Origin: Chloroflexota bacterium | GTDB lineage: Bacteria > Chloroflexota > Dehalococcoidia > E44-bin15 | NCBI GenBank assembly: GCA_030604825.1 | Contig: JAUVVB010000001.1 | Location: 1 to 56,701 of the forward strand | DNA length: 56,701 nucleotides | Reading direction: 5' to 3' | Part shown: piece by piece, positions 1 through 7,222 of the stretch | Position numbering within the stretch: position 1 is the first letter of the stretch | Layout of the letters: the number at the start of each line of letters is the position of its first letter | Program-made: the position numbers and the translations under genes | The notes under the pieces: generated by a model | Database searches by the model: none | What the model saw: only the letters and a program-made list of their open reading frames with translations | What the model was told of the DNA's origin: nothing

Positions 1-55
1 CCTCGAGGAGACGGAGCCAAGGCGAGATTTTTACTCAAAGGAGCGCCGGTGCCAT

Positions 56-109
56 GGTCAGGGCACACCCCCCAGGCTCCGCTCTAAACTAAAAAAGTGT
101 GCCCTGACC
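56..109. repeat. 13-bp perfect inverted repeat with 28-nt loop
   Basis: The arms GGTCAGGGCACAC (56-68) and GTGTGCCCTGACC (97-109) are perfectly complementary across a 28-nt spacer. No T-run follows either arm, so it does not look like an intrinsic terminator. It may be the end of a mobile element such as a transposase-associated palindrome, or a regulatory hairpin before the winged-helix gene. Frames 1 and 2 are open at the window's left edge, so an upstream gene may end near 87. Confidence 0.6.
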
Positions 110-127
110 GGCAACGGCAAAAGGGCT

Positions 128-334
128 ATGTCAAAAAGGGAAGACCTGCCACAGCGGGCGCTGGCTTTCGTCGCTGCGCACCCCGGAGCAAAGCTGGTTG
201 CCATTGAGGAAGCTCTGGGGGTGTCCCGAATCGAGGTGGGGAGGACCCTACGAGCATTGATGGATGAGGGGAAGGTGCGCCGGGACGAAGAGACCAGGCA
301 GTACTTTCCCGTTGAGCGTGCCCCTGGTAGATAG
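128..334 (+). CDS. small winged-helix DNA-binding protein
   Basis: This 68-residue protein is almost entirely one helix-turn-helix. A helix over residues 8-17 is followed by VAIEEALGVSRIEVGRTLRALMD-type turn and recognition helices (about 24-46), then a wing-like EGKVRRDEETRQYF segment. The pattern matches small MarR/IclR-like winged helices that bind DNA. The ATG at 128 has only a weak AAAGGG upstream, and the frame is open back to the window edge, so the protein could be longer at the N-terminus. It sits between two long inverted repeats (56-109 and 360-409) that could be its targets; that link is inference. The exact family is not recognised. Confidence 0.6.
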   Translation: MSKREDLPQRALAFVAAHPGAKLVAIEEALGVSRIEVGRTLRALMDEGKVRRDEETRQYFPVERAPGR

Positions 335-359
335 AAAAGGGCATGGCTCACCAAACTGT

Positions 360-409
360 GGGGAGCACCACGGCAGTTAGGGGCTGGGGAGGCGGTGGTG
401 GTGCTCCCC
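360..409. repeat. 12-bp inverted repeat with 26-nt loop
   Basis: The arms GGGGAGCACCAC (360-371) and GTGGTGCTCCCC (398-409) are perfect complements. The geometry is close to that of the repeat at 56-109, although the sequence differs. No T-run follows. It lies between the winged-helix gene and the GvpK-like gene and could act as an RNA hairpin or an operator. Confidence 0.55.
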
Positions 410-452
410 CCTTGTTCCTGCCAAAGCGCAAACAAGGAGGAAAGGACGGAGG

Positions 453-788
453 ATGGAGAAAACGGCATTTAACCTCGGCGAAGATAGACTGATGCAAGGA
501 GTTCTTGCTTTAGCCATCAGCCTCTCCAGGATCACCAAGGATGCCCTCAGGCTCGATTCCCTCCACCGAATGCAAAAGAATGGCATGAGCGAGGAAGAGG
601 TGGAAAGATGGAGGGAAAACCTGATGGACCTGGATGCAGCCCTTGACCAGATAAAGGGGGACGAAAGGATAAGGCATGCCCTTGGCGAGCTGGGGCGTCC
701 CTTCGATAGCCTGCTAGGCCATCTGCTATTAGCGGCTCTAGCTCCAGAGCCTTTCGCCGCCAAAAAGGCCCGTGGCCCAGAGATTTGA
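453..788 (+). CDS. GvpK-like gas vesicle family protein (orphan)
   Basis: The 111-residue protein resembles gas vesicle protein GvpK over about residues 6-85: an N-terminal L-x-E-x-x-x-x-QG segment, a long amphipathic helix, then the charged MSEEEVERWRENLMDLD stretch that corresponds to the GvpK pattern LTDEQIENLGxALMxLEE. A C-terminal LGRPFDSLL segment recalls the GvpK LGPLGxLL ending. GvpK is an accessory protein in gas vesicle assembly, usually inside a gvp cluster. No gvpA, gvpF, gvpN or other gvp gene is visible here, so the cellular role is uncertain. A good AGGAGG lies 5' of the ATG. The call rests on pattern recall, not alignment. Confidence 0.55.
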   Translation: MEKTAFNLGEDRLMQGVLALAISLSRITKDALRLDSLHRMQKNGMSEEEVERWRENLMDLDAALDQIKGDERIRHALGELGRPFDSLLGHLLLAALAPEPFAAKKARGPEI

Positions 789-868
789 ACGCGAAACCTC
801 CCCCGCGATGTCCTCAGCAAGCCTCAACATAAATCCCCGTTTCCCCCCTTATGAGCCCCAAAACCACC

Positions 869-898
869 TTTATCCCCTTTTCGACTCCGTGATATAAT
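869..898 (+). promoter_or_regulatory. sigma70-like promoter of folC
   Basis: A perfect TATAAT lies at 893-898, with a weak TTTATC -35 at 869-874 (18-nt spacer). Transcription would start near 905, only a few bases before the ATG at 909. This rules against the overlapping ATG at 897 as the start and suggests a very short or absent leader. Confidence 0.5.
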
Positions 899-908
899 GC
901 TTGGGGCC

Positions 909-2231
909 ATGGACTATAAAGGGGCACTTGAGTATATCCTCAGCTTTACCGATTTCGAGAGAGCGCCGGGGACGGTCTATTCTGCAGCCAATTTTGACCT
1001 GCGGCGCATGGAGGAGCTCTTAGGCCGACTGGGCAACCCTCACCTTGGGGCCAGGTCCATTCAGGTAGCGGGGACCAAGGGGAAGGGGAGCACGGCAGCG
1101 ATGATCGCCTCCGCCCTGGGGGCTGCGGCTTACAAGACGGGCTTTTACACCTCCCCCCATCTTCACACCTTTCGCGAGCGGATAAGCATCAATGGGGAGG
1201 CCATTGGTGCCCAGGAAATGGCGGACATGGTGGAGAGGCTCAGGCCCGAGGTCGAGGCGGTGAATCGGCGAGGTGCCTATGGGGAGCTCACCACCTTCGA
1301 GATACTGACCGCCATCGCCTTCACCTACTTCAAGGACAAAGCGGTCGATTTCCAGGTGTTGGAGGTGGGACTGGGGGGGAGGCTGGATGCCACCAATGTG
1401 GTGGAGCCGGTGGTGGCGGTGATCACCTCCATAAGCTTTGACCATGCCGAGGTTCTGGGAAGCTCCCTGGCCCAGATTGCGGGGGAGAAGGCAGGCATCA
1501 TCAAACAAGGGGTAGCAGTGGTCATTTCCCCCCAAAGGAGGGAGGCGGAGAGGGTGATCGAGAAGGCCTGCGGTGAGGAAGGGGCAAGGCTGATCACCGT
1601 GGGAAGGGATATCACCTGGGAGAAATTATCTGCCGACATAAGGGGGCAATGGCTAAGGGTAAAAGGGAAGGCAGGTAGCTATGAGCTGTTCATCCCGCTT
1701 CTCGGCGACCATCAGCTAGAAAATGCCGCCACCGCCATTGCCGCCCTGGAGGCATTGCACATCCCCGCAGAGAGCATCGCCCAGGGGCTGGCAAGGGTGA
1801 ACTGGCCGGGGAGGCTGGAGGTGCTGAGGGATGAGCCCATTTTCCTCGTCGATGCCGCCCATAATGCTGACTCAGCAAGGAGGCTAAGGGAGGCGATAAA
1901 GCAGTATTTTGATTTTGGCCAGCTAATCCTCATCGTAGGGGCATCCGGGGATAAGGATATAGCGGGGATGGCTAGGGAACTGGCCCCCATCTCCAGCCTG
2001 GCCATAGTCACCCGTTCCCGCCATCCCCGGGCACTGGAGCCTTCACTGCTTGTTGAGGAGTTCAGGGGGCATGGAATCAGGGCAGAAGTTGCAGAAAGCG
2101 TGGCCGAGGCAGCCAGCTGCGCCCTGGCACTGGCCGAACCCAGAGACCTCATCTGCGCCACCGGGTCCCTCTTCGTTGCCGCCGAGGCCAGGGAATACAT
2201 AAAGGGCATCCCCCCCGAGATATATCCATAA
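909..2231 (+). CDS. folC: bifunctional folylpolyglutamate synthase / dihydrofolate synthase
   Basis: FolC adds glutamate to dihydropteroate and to tetrahydrofolates in the cytoplasm, using ATP. The Mur-ligase P-loop GTKGKGSTAAMIA is near residue 55, followed by the YTSPHLHTFRERI folate-binding segment. The LEVGLGGRLDATN Mg-site motif and the HAEVLGSS segment come next, and the C-terminal domain contains VDAAHN. The length of about 440 residues is normal for the family. The start at 909 (MDYKG) is preferred because the in-frame ATG at 897 overlaps the -10 box. It appears to be a single gene; the next gene is 67 bases downstream with its own strong ribosome binding site. Confidence 0.95.
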   Translation: MDYKGALEYILSFTDFERAPGTVYSAANFDLRRMEELLGRLGNPHLGARSIQVAGTKGKGSTAAMIASALGAAAYKTGFYTSPHLHTFRERISINGEAIGAQEMADMVERLRPEVEAVNRRGAYGELTTFEILTAIAFTYFKDKAVDFQVLEVGLGGRLDATNVVEPVVAVITSISFDHAEVLGSSLAQIAGEKAGIIKQGVAVVISPQRREAERVIEKACGEEGARLITVGRDITWEKLSADIRGQWLRVKGKAGSYELFIPLLGDHQLENAATAIAALEALHIPAESIAQGLARVNWPGRLEVLRDEPIFLVDAAHNADSARRLREAIKQYFDFGQLILIVGASGDKDIAGMARELAPISSLAIVTRSRHPRALEPSLLVEEFRGHGIRAEVAESVAEAASCALALAEPRDLICATGSLFVAAEAREYIKGIPPEIYP

Positions 2232-2297
2232 ATAGACCGCGAAAGCATTAGGCCATATGTCAACCACAGCATAGCGTTCGAAAAAAGGAGGTGAACA

Positions 2298-2573
2298 GTG
2301 GCACAGCAGCTTGGCTATCGAGTGGTGGGCACCATAAAGGCGATAAAGGGGACTTGTAGTGCCGGTCACAAGGTGGGGGACAGTTTTGAGCTTAGCGGCT
2401 ACAGCAGCGATGGGCTATGCGGCTTCCTCTATCATAGCATCTACCCCTACCTCATCATGCTGCAGTTTGGGGGAGGTTTCCCCGCGGAGTGGGGAGACCC
2501 TGACGTGGTGGAGATGGACTGCCTGGACAAATTCAACCTGGTCACCATAGAGCTGCGGCGGATCCGGGAATAG
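2298..2573 (+). CDS. TIGR04076 family protein
   Basis: The 91-residue protein matches the pattern of the uncharacterised TIGR04076 family: an N-terminal beta strand (GTIKAIKGTCSAGHKVGD), a GLCGFLYHSIYPYLIML core with a conserved Cys, a GGGFPAEWGDPDVVEMDC segment and a C-terminal strand VTIELRRI. The conserved cysteines suggest metal or redox chemistry, but no function is established. The start is GTG at 2298, chosen for the strong AAGGAGGTG just upstream (2285-2293). It converges on the SWIM protein gene with only 3 bases between the two stop codons. Confidence 0.75.
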   Translation: MAQQLGYRVVGTIKAIKGTCSAGHKVGDSFELSGYSSDGLCGFLYHSIYPYLIMLQFGGGFPAEWGDPDVVEMDCLDKFNLVTIELRRIRE

Positions 2574-2576
2574 CCG

Positions 2577-2855
2577 CTAACGGGAGGGGAGCCCCAGCTT
2601 AGCTCCCACCTCCGCGGAGAGGGCTTCTCTGGGAAGCATTTCGCCAAGGATCTTCTGAAGCGCCATGGTGTGGCTGCAAAGCCCCCACTTGGGGAAGAAG
2701 CTACAGGAGCAATGCCACTGGCCATCCCTATAGCCAGTGTTGTAGCTGTTGTGCTCCCCACGGAAGCTAACCGCGAATTCGGAAAAGGTTATGCGCTCTC
2801 TCTCCTGGGCATAGCGGTGCGCCTTTTCGATCTTGCCGATGAGACTTGAATGCAT
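2577..2855 (-). CDS. small SWIM zinc-finger protein
   Basis: The 92-residue protein contains CSCSFFPKWGLCSH at about residues 49-62, a C-x-C-x(8)-C-x-H arrangement that fits the SWIM zinc-binding motif. Upstream beta strands (ITFSEFAVSFRGEHNSYNTG) resemble the usual SWIM lead-in. SWIM domains bind DNA or proteins and are found in Rad51-related, SNF2 and MuDR proteins. Here the domain stands alone, so it may be an adaptor. The ATG at 2855 is preceded by AAGGAGGAGG. A stem-loop lies in its probable 5' leader (2874-2903). The partner is unknown. Confidence 0.75.
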   Translation of the reverse strand: MHSSLIGKIEKAHRYAQERERITFSEFAVSFRGEHNSYNTGYRDGQWHCSCSFFPKWGLCSHTMALQKILGEMLPREALSAEVGAKLGLPSR

Positions 2856-2873
2856 TCCTCCTCCTTAAGACGC

Positions 2874-2903
2874 AAAGAGCACTGGCATTCCCCAGTGCTC
2901 TTT
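2874..2903. promoter_or_regulatory. 12-bp stem-loop upstream of the SWIM gene
   Basis: AAAGAGCACTGG (2874-2885) and CCAGTGCTCTTT (2892-2903) form a perfect 12-bp stem with a 6-nt loop. It sits about 18 bases upstream of the SWIM gene start on the minus strand. The arms end in only three T residues, so it is at best a weak terminator. A regulatory hairpin in the leader is equally possible. Confidence 0.5.
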
Positions 2904-2975
2904 CGCCCTAATTCAAAATCGACCAAGTCACCCTCTATTTTATCCCTCGCCGCCAGCCAAAGTCAAGGGCGAAGC

Positions 2976-3004
2976 TTGACTCCCCCCCGAATCCATGTTA
3001 TAAA
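2976..3004 (+). promoter_or_regulatory. sigma70 promoter of the wtp operon
   Basis: TTGACT (2976-2981), a 17-nt spacer and TATAAA (2999-3004) give a near-consensus promoter. Transcription would begin near 3011, exactly at the 5' edge of the riboswitch aptamer. Confidence 0.75.
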
Positions 3005-3010
3005 GCGAAA

Positions 3011-3116
3011 AAGCTCTCCGAGCTGCTGCGCCTAAAGAGCAATCCATGGTGAGCAGCCGATAAGGTGCAGGGGGAAACGCCTGCGCCCCCCGTGTTTGGA
3101 AAGGGGAGCATAGCGA
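3011..3116 (+). promoter_or_regulatory. Moco/Tuco-type riboswitch aptamer
   Basis: The structure can be drawn by hand. P1 pairs GCTCTCC (3013-3019) with GGGGAGC (3103-3109). A second stem pairs GCTGCT (3022-3027) with AGCAGC (3052-3057). A third pairs GGTGCAGG (3064-3071) with CCTGCGCC (3080-3087) and is capped by a GAAA GNRA-type loop (3074-3077). The CTCCGAGC and GTTTGGAAAGG segments fit my recollection of the Moco RNA motif. Position also fits: directly after the promoter, before a terminator, and upstream of a molybdate/tungstate transporter. Binding of molybdenum or tungsten cofactor would be expected to control read-through. A covariance-model search was not possible. Confidence 0.7.
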
Positions 3117-3123
3117 TAGCTTT

Positions 3124-3146
3124 GCCTCCTTTCGGAGGCATTTTTC
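3124..3146 (+). terminator. intrinsic terminator of the wtp riboswitch
   Basis: GCCTCC (3124-3129), loop TTTC and GGAGGC (3134-3139) are followed by A and five T residues (3141-3145). It lies 15 bases after the aptamer and before wtpB, so it is the likely expression platform for transcription attenuation. Confidence 0.8.
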
Positions 3147-3181
3147 GTTCTGGGCGAGATTTGAAGCGGGAGGCACTGGAA

Positions 3182-3979
3182 ATGGAAATATGGAGATGGA
3201 TCGCCGCAAGAAGGCTAAGCCTCACCTTCTTCCTCCTGGGGCTCATCATCCTGCTCTTCATCCTGGTCCCGCTGCTCAAGATGGTTTTTTCCTCAGACCC
3301 CGGAATCCTGTGGGACACCCTTCTTCAGGGTGAGGTGAGGAGCGCCATCTGGCTCACCCTCTACGCCGCCCTGCTTGCCACCGTGGTGGGACTGCTTTTG
3401 GGCGTGCCCCTGGCATATTTCCTGGCTCGCCACCGGTTTCGGGGGAAGAGGTTGGTGGAGGCGCTCATCGATGTTCCCATCGTGGTGCCCCACACCGCGG
3501 CAGGGATCGCCCTCCTCTTCGTCTTCGGGCAAGACTTCTTTCTGGGAAAGGCGTTTCACCTTATGGGCATCGATTTCGTATCGGCGGTTCCCGGGATCAT
3601 CATCGCCATGCTGTTCGTCAGCGTACCCTTCCTGGTGAACTCGGCAAAACAGGGATTTGAAAGGGTGGATGTCAGGCTGGAGAAGGTGGCGCGCACCCTG
3701 GGCGCCTCACCCTGGCAGGCCTTCTTCAGGGTATCCCTTCCCCTGGCCTGGAGGAGCATCTTCAGCGGAAGCGTGATGATGTGGGCGCGGGGGATCAGCG
3801 AGTTTGGCGCCGTCCTCATCCTGGCCTACCACCCCATGATCGCCCCCATTCTGGTCTACGAGCGCTTTGAGGAATATGGCCTTGAGTATGCTCAGCCGGT
3901 GGCGGTATTGCTTGTGCTGGTATGCCTTTTGCTCTTCATCGGGCTCAGGACCATTGCCTATCGAGGGGAGAGGGCATGA
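3182..3979 (+). CDS. wtpB: tungstate/molybdate ABC transporter permease
   Basis: This 265-residue integral membrane protein has about six hydrophobic helices, the first at residues 10-33. The EAA-type coupling loop GFERVDVRLEKVARTLGASPWQAFFRVSLPLAWRS carries the conserved EKVARTLGAS core that contacts the ATPase. The family (ModB/WtpB/TupB) moves molybdate or tungstate into the cell. The open frame extends back to 3065, but that would put the start inside the riboswitch and terminator. The ATG at 3182 (MEIWRW) follows GGGAGG and gives normal length. It overlaps wtpC by 4 bases (ATGA), so translation is probably coupled. Confidence 0.9.
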   Translation: MEIWRWIAARRLSLTFFLLGLIILLFILVPLLKMVFSSDPGILWDTLLQGEVRSAIWLTLYAALLATVVGLLLGVPLAYFLARHRFRGKRLVEALIDVPIVVPHTAAGIALLFVFGQDFFLGKAFHLMGIDFVSAVPGIIIAMLFVSVPFLVNSAKQGFERVDVRLEKVARTLGASPWQAFFRVSLPLAWRSIFSGSVMMWARGISEFGAVLILAYHPMIAPILVYERFEEYGLEYAQPVAVLLVLVCLLLFIGLRTIAYRGERA

Positions 3980-5022
3980 TCGAGATAAGAAATCTGTCGC
4001 TGGATGTGGGAGGCTTCCGCCTCGAGGATATCAACCTCAAGGTGGAATCCGGGGAGTATTTCATCGTACTGGGGCCAACGGGGGCGGGAAAGACCATCCT
4101 GCTGGAGTCCATCGCCGGGCTTCACCCCATCAAGAGCGGCGAGGTCTGGCTCAATGGGAGGGAGGTCACCGCGCTTGAGCCGGAGAAGAGGGGGATCGGG
4201 TTTGTGTATCAGGACTACGTCCTTTTTCCTCACCTCTCGGTGAGGGGGAACATCCTCTTCGGATTGAAGCAGACGAAGCGGCCTAAGGATGAGCTGCGTT
4301 CGAGGGTGGACTGGATAGCAGGGCTACTCGGGGTATCCCACCTTCTGGGGCGAAAACCCGAGACCCTGAGCGGGGGGGAGAGGCAGAAGGTGGCCCTGGC
4401 CAGGGCACTCTCGATCAGCCCCCAGGTACTGCTCCTGGACGAGCCGCTAAGCGCCCTCGATCCTCATGCCAGGGAGGAGGTGCAGCAGGAGCTGAGGCAG
4501 ATTCATCGCCGCCTTCAGGCGACGATCATCCATGTGACCCATGACTTCGAGGAGGCCATCGCCCTGGGGGATAGGATCGCCGTTTTAGGTGAAGGGCGCA
4601 TTATTCAGGTGGGGACTCCGGAGCAGATCTTCCGCCAGCCCAACTCGGAGTTCGTTGCTCGCTTCGCCATGAGCCGCAATATATTCTCAGGGGAGGTGCG
4701 AGATGGCGGTTATGGTGAGACGATCTTCGCCGTCGAGGGCACAGAGCTTGCGGTGGTGACCCCGCTGCGAGGAAAAGCACATGCTTCCCTTCGCCCCGAG
4801 GATATCCTCATTTCCCAGGAGCCGCTTATCTCCAGCGCCCGCAACTGCCTCCGCGGCACCATCACCAGGATCGACAACAGGGGTTCCACCATCTACCTCA
4901 CGGTGAGCACCCCCTTGGATTTCGTGTGCCTGGTCACCCGGCGCTCCTTTGAGGAGCTGAATCTGGCACAAGGGGATGAGGTCTATTTAACCTTCAAGGC
5001 GTCGGCGATCCATGTATTCTAG
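3976..5022 (+). CDS. wtpC: tungstate/molybdate ABC transporter ATP-binding protein
   Basis: This ABC ATPase of 348 residues powers oxyanion import. Walker A is GPTGAGKT near residue 34, the Q-loop lies in VYQDYVLFPHLSV, the signature is LSGGERQK, Walker B is VLLLDEPLSALD and the switch histidine is in VTHDFEEA. A C-terminal TOBE-like domain (about residues 250-345, with ASLRPEDILIS) fits the ModC/WtpC type. The start at 3976 overlaps the wtpB stop. The longer frame from 3922 would run into wtpB. Its 3' end overlaps wtpA by 11 bases. Confidence 0.9.
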   Translation: MIEIRNLSLDVGGFRLEDINLKVESGEYFIVLGPTGAGKTILLESIAGLHPIKSGEVWLNGREVTALEPEKRGIGFVYQDYVLFPHLSVRGNILFGLKQTKRPKDELRSRVDWIAGLLGVSHLLGRKPETLSGGERQKVALARALSISPQVLLLDEPLSALDPHAREEVQQELRQIHRRLQATIIHVTHDFEEAIALGDRIAVLGEGRIIQVGTPEQIFRQPNSEFVARFAMSRNIFSGEVRDGGYGETIFAVEGTELAVVTPLRGKAHASLRPEDILISQEPLISSARNCLRGTITRIDNRGSTIYLTVSTPLDFVCLVTRRSFEELNLAQGDEVYLTFKASAIHVF

Positions 5023-5980
5023 ACGAGCGAAAAGGATAGGGTTTTTGGCGACAGCGATTCTGCTGCTGGCAGTGATGGCGGGCTGCCATTCCCCCTCTGC
5101 CCTCACCATCTTTCATGCCGGCAGCCTGGCAGTACCCTTCAATGAAGCGGGTGAGGCCTTTATGGCGCAACACCCCGATGTGACGGTACAGACTGAATCG
5201 GCGGGGAGCCGCACCGTCTGTCGCAAGGTCACCGAGCTGGGGAAGCCTGCCGATGTGGTGGCGGTGGCCGACTACAGGGTCATAGAGGAGCTGATGTTCC
5301 CCGAATATGCCGACTGGTATATCATCTTTGCCACAAATGAGATGGTGATCGCCTATACGCAGCGGTCTACAGGCTGCGATGAAATAACGGCGGATAACTG
5401 GTATGAAATACTGCTCAGGGATGGGGTCGAATATGGCCACTCCGAACCCGATTTTGACCCCTGTGGCTATCGAACGCTGATGCTATGGCAGCTAGCTGAG
5501 GAGTATTACGGGGTGCCCGGACTCTATCAAAAGCTGGACGAAGGATGCCCTAAAAAGAATATCCGCCCCAAATCGGTGGAGCTCATCGCTTTGCTTCAGT
5601 CGGGAGATCTGGATTATGCGTTTGAGTATCGCTCCGTGGCCCAGCAACACAACCTTCAATTCGTGGAGCTGCCCGCTGAGATCAACCTATCGGACTTCGG
5701 CCTTGCCGATCGCTACGCCCAGGCTGAGGTGGAGGTAAGCGGGAAAGAGCCGGGGACGACAACCATACTGGCCGGGGCACCAATCGCCTACGGGGTCACC
5801 ATCCCCAAGAATGCGCCCAATCCAGATTTGGCCATTGCCTTTTTGGAGTTCCTCCTCGGACCACAGGGGCAGGCGATAATGGAGAATTGCGGTCAGCCCC
5901 CCATCGTCCCGGCGCTTGCCAGTGACCCCGACAAGCTGCCCCAGGGGTTAAGGGAGCTCGTTGCCCCTACTCCCCCATGA
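5012..5980 (+). CDS. wtpA: tungstate/molybdate-binding lipoprotein
   Basis: The 322-residue protein starts with a lipoprotein signal: basic N-terminus, hydrophobic stretch and the lipobox LAVMAGC, so Cys25 would be lipidated at the outer face of the membrane. The body is a periplasmic-binding fold with FHAGSLAVPF, VQTESAGSRTVCRKV and CGYRTLMLW, as in WtpA/ModA proteins that capture tungstate or molybdate. The C-terminal GVTIPKNAPNPDLAIAFLEF is also typical. The gene order B-C-A is unusual, since wtpA generally comes first. The 3' end overlaps the convergent yjbQ by 14 bases. Confidence 0.9.
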   Translation: MYSRRAKRIGFLATAILLLAVMAGCHSPSALTIFHAGSLAVPFNEAGEAFMAQHPDVTVQTESAGSRTVCRKVTELGKPADVVAVADYRVIEELMFPEYADWYIIFATNEMVIAYTQRSTGCDEITADNWYEILLRDGVEYGHSEPDFDPCGYRTLMLWQLAEEYYGVPGLYQKLDEGCPKKNIRPKSVELIALLQSGDLDYAFEYRSVAQQHNLQFVELPAEINLSDFGLADRYAQAEVEVSGKEPGTTTILAGAPIAYGVTIPKNAPNPDLAIAFLEFLLGPQGQAIMENCGQPPIVPALASDPDKLPQGLRELVAPTPP

Positions 5981-6383
5981 TCTGAAGCACTATCTCCCGG
6001 GAGCGGGGGCGATTGTCGAAATCGACGAGGACGATCTGCTGCCAGGTTCCCAGGGCCAGCGTCTTATTGGTGAAAGGCACCACCAGAGAGGGGCCGAGCA
6101 GCGAGGAGCGCACATGGGAATATCCATTTCCCTCGCCCCAGGCGCGATCATGCTGGTAAGGGATGTTTCTGGGAACATTCCTCTCCCACATGGCTTGAAA
6201 ATCGCTGAGTAGCCCGGGCTCAAACTCAATGGTGGAAATGGCAGCCGTTGAGCCTGCCAGAAAGAGGGTCACCGTCCCCGAATCGATGCCCGAAGCGGAA
6301 ACCTCCTCTTTAACCTGGCGGGTGATGTCGATGAGATCGCAGTGCCCCTTGCTGTTTAGGGCTATCTTCCTAGTAACCACCAT
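5967..6383 (-). CDS. yjbQ: YjbQ/UPF0047 family protein (secondary thiamine-phosphate synthase)
   Basis: The 138-residue protein shows the YjbQ pattern: an N-terminal strand, DITRQVKEEVSASGIDSGTVTLFLAGSTAA, then the conserved HDRAWGEGNGYSHVRSSLLG segment with His residues, and LGTWQQIVLVDFDNRPRSREI at the end. Some members have weak thiamine-phosphate synthase activity, but the biological role is not settled. The ATG at 6383 follows GGAGGCG. It is the last gene after pyrK on the minus strand (40-base gap), so it may be read from the pyrimidine operon. Confidence 0.85.
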   Translation of the reverse strand: MVVTRKIALNSKGHCDLIDITRQVKEEVSASGIDSGTVTLFLAGSTAAISTIEFEPGLLSDFQAMWERNVPRNIPYQHDRAWGEGNGYSHVRSSLLGPSLVVPFTNKTLALGTWQQIVLVDFDNRPRSREIVLQIMGE

Positions 6384-6423
6384 ATTTATCGCCTCCTTTT
6401 TCGCCTCTTTCGCCCCCTATCTT

Positions 6424-7203
6424 CTACCAAATGAGGTCCTTTAACTCAAATATGGGCCCGTCTTTGCATACTAGCCTCAACCCAGATTTTGTCTCCAGGG
6501 CACAGCCATAGCAGGCACCCCGGCCACATCCCATCCTCACCTCCATGGAAACCTGGACCGACTTCCCCTCGAACATCCCCTTTCGGCTCATATCAGCTAA
6601 GGCTTGATACATGGAGATGGGACCGCAGGCAAAGACCTGCTCCGCCCCGGGGGCATGATCGGCTAAAAGGTGGGTTACCATCCCCCTTCTGCCCACTGAG
6701 CCATCCTCGGTAGCCACCAACAGGTTCACTTCGGGGGGGATGAGGTGGGCGGGATAAAGCTGAGCCTTGGCGGACGCCCCCAAAAGCAGAGCCACCTGAT
6801 GGCCCTCGGCTATTCCCCTCTGGGCAAGGAAAACCAGGGGGGCAATCCCCACCCCACCAGCAACCAGCAGCAGATTGCGGGGTGGGGGGTCTACCTTAAA
6901 GCCATGACCCAGCGGCCCTAATAGATCGATCGCCTCCCCCTCCTTGCGCTGAGCCAGCCAATTTGTGCCCCGTCCCACCACAGCGAAGAGCAGGGCGAGA
7001 GCACCGTGTTCCCTTTCCCCTCGGGCCACTCGATGAATGCTCAACGGGCGCCTCAGCAGCGGATCGTAGCCTTCGCTGGTGCGCACCATGACAAACTGCC
7101 CCGGCTGGGCTTCCGAGGCGATCTCCGGGGCCATGACCCACAGAAGATAGGTGCCGGGCATGACCTCTTCGTTGGAGAGTACCGGAGCAAGAATTTGCTT
7201 CAG
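6424..7203 (-). CDS. pyrK: dihydroorotate dehydrogenase electron-transfer subunit
   Basis: PyrK passes electrons from PyrD to NAD+ using FAD and a [2Fe-2S] cluster. Visible are the FAD-binding LLRRPLSIHRV, a GGVGIAPLVFLAQ NAD-binding motif and the C-terminal cluster motif CGRGACYGCALE followed by LVCKDGPIF. The first ATG (7161) would begin inside the family's first strand. The frame stays open to a CTG at 7203, placed after AGGGGTGATGAG, which restores the usual N-terminus (KQILAPVLSNEEV). I take this as the likely start, with ATG 7161 as the alternative. The partner pyrD is not in the window. Confidence 0.85.
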   Translation of the reverse strand: MKQILAPVLSNEEVMPGTYLLWVMAPEIASEAQPGQFVMVRTSEGYDPLLRRPLSIHRVARGEREHGALALLFAVVGRGTNWLAQRKEGEAIDLLGPLGHGFKVDPPPRNLLLVAGGVGIAPLVFLAQRGIAEGHQVALLLGASAKAQLYPAHLIPPEVNLLVATEDGSVGRRGMVTHLLADHAPGAEQVFACGPISMYQALADMSRKGMFEGKSVQVSMEVRMGCGRGACYGCALETKSGLRLVCKDGPIFELKDLIW

Positions 7204-7222
7204 CTCATCACCCCTGGTTTGA

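Noticed and set aside
3065-3181. N-terminal extension of wtpB
   Set aside because: It would be translated from inside the riboswitch aptamer and terminator; the ATG at 3182 gives the normal family N-terminus.
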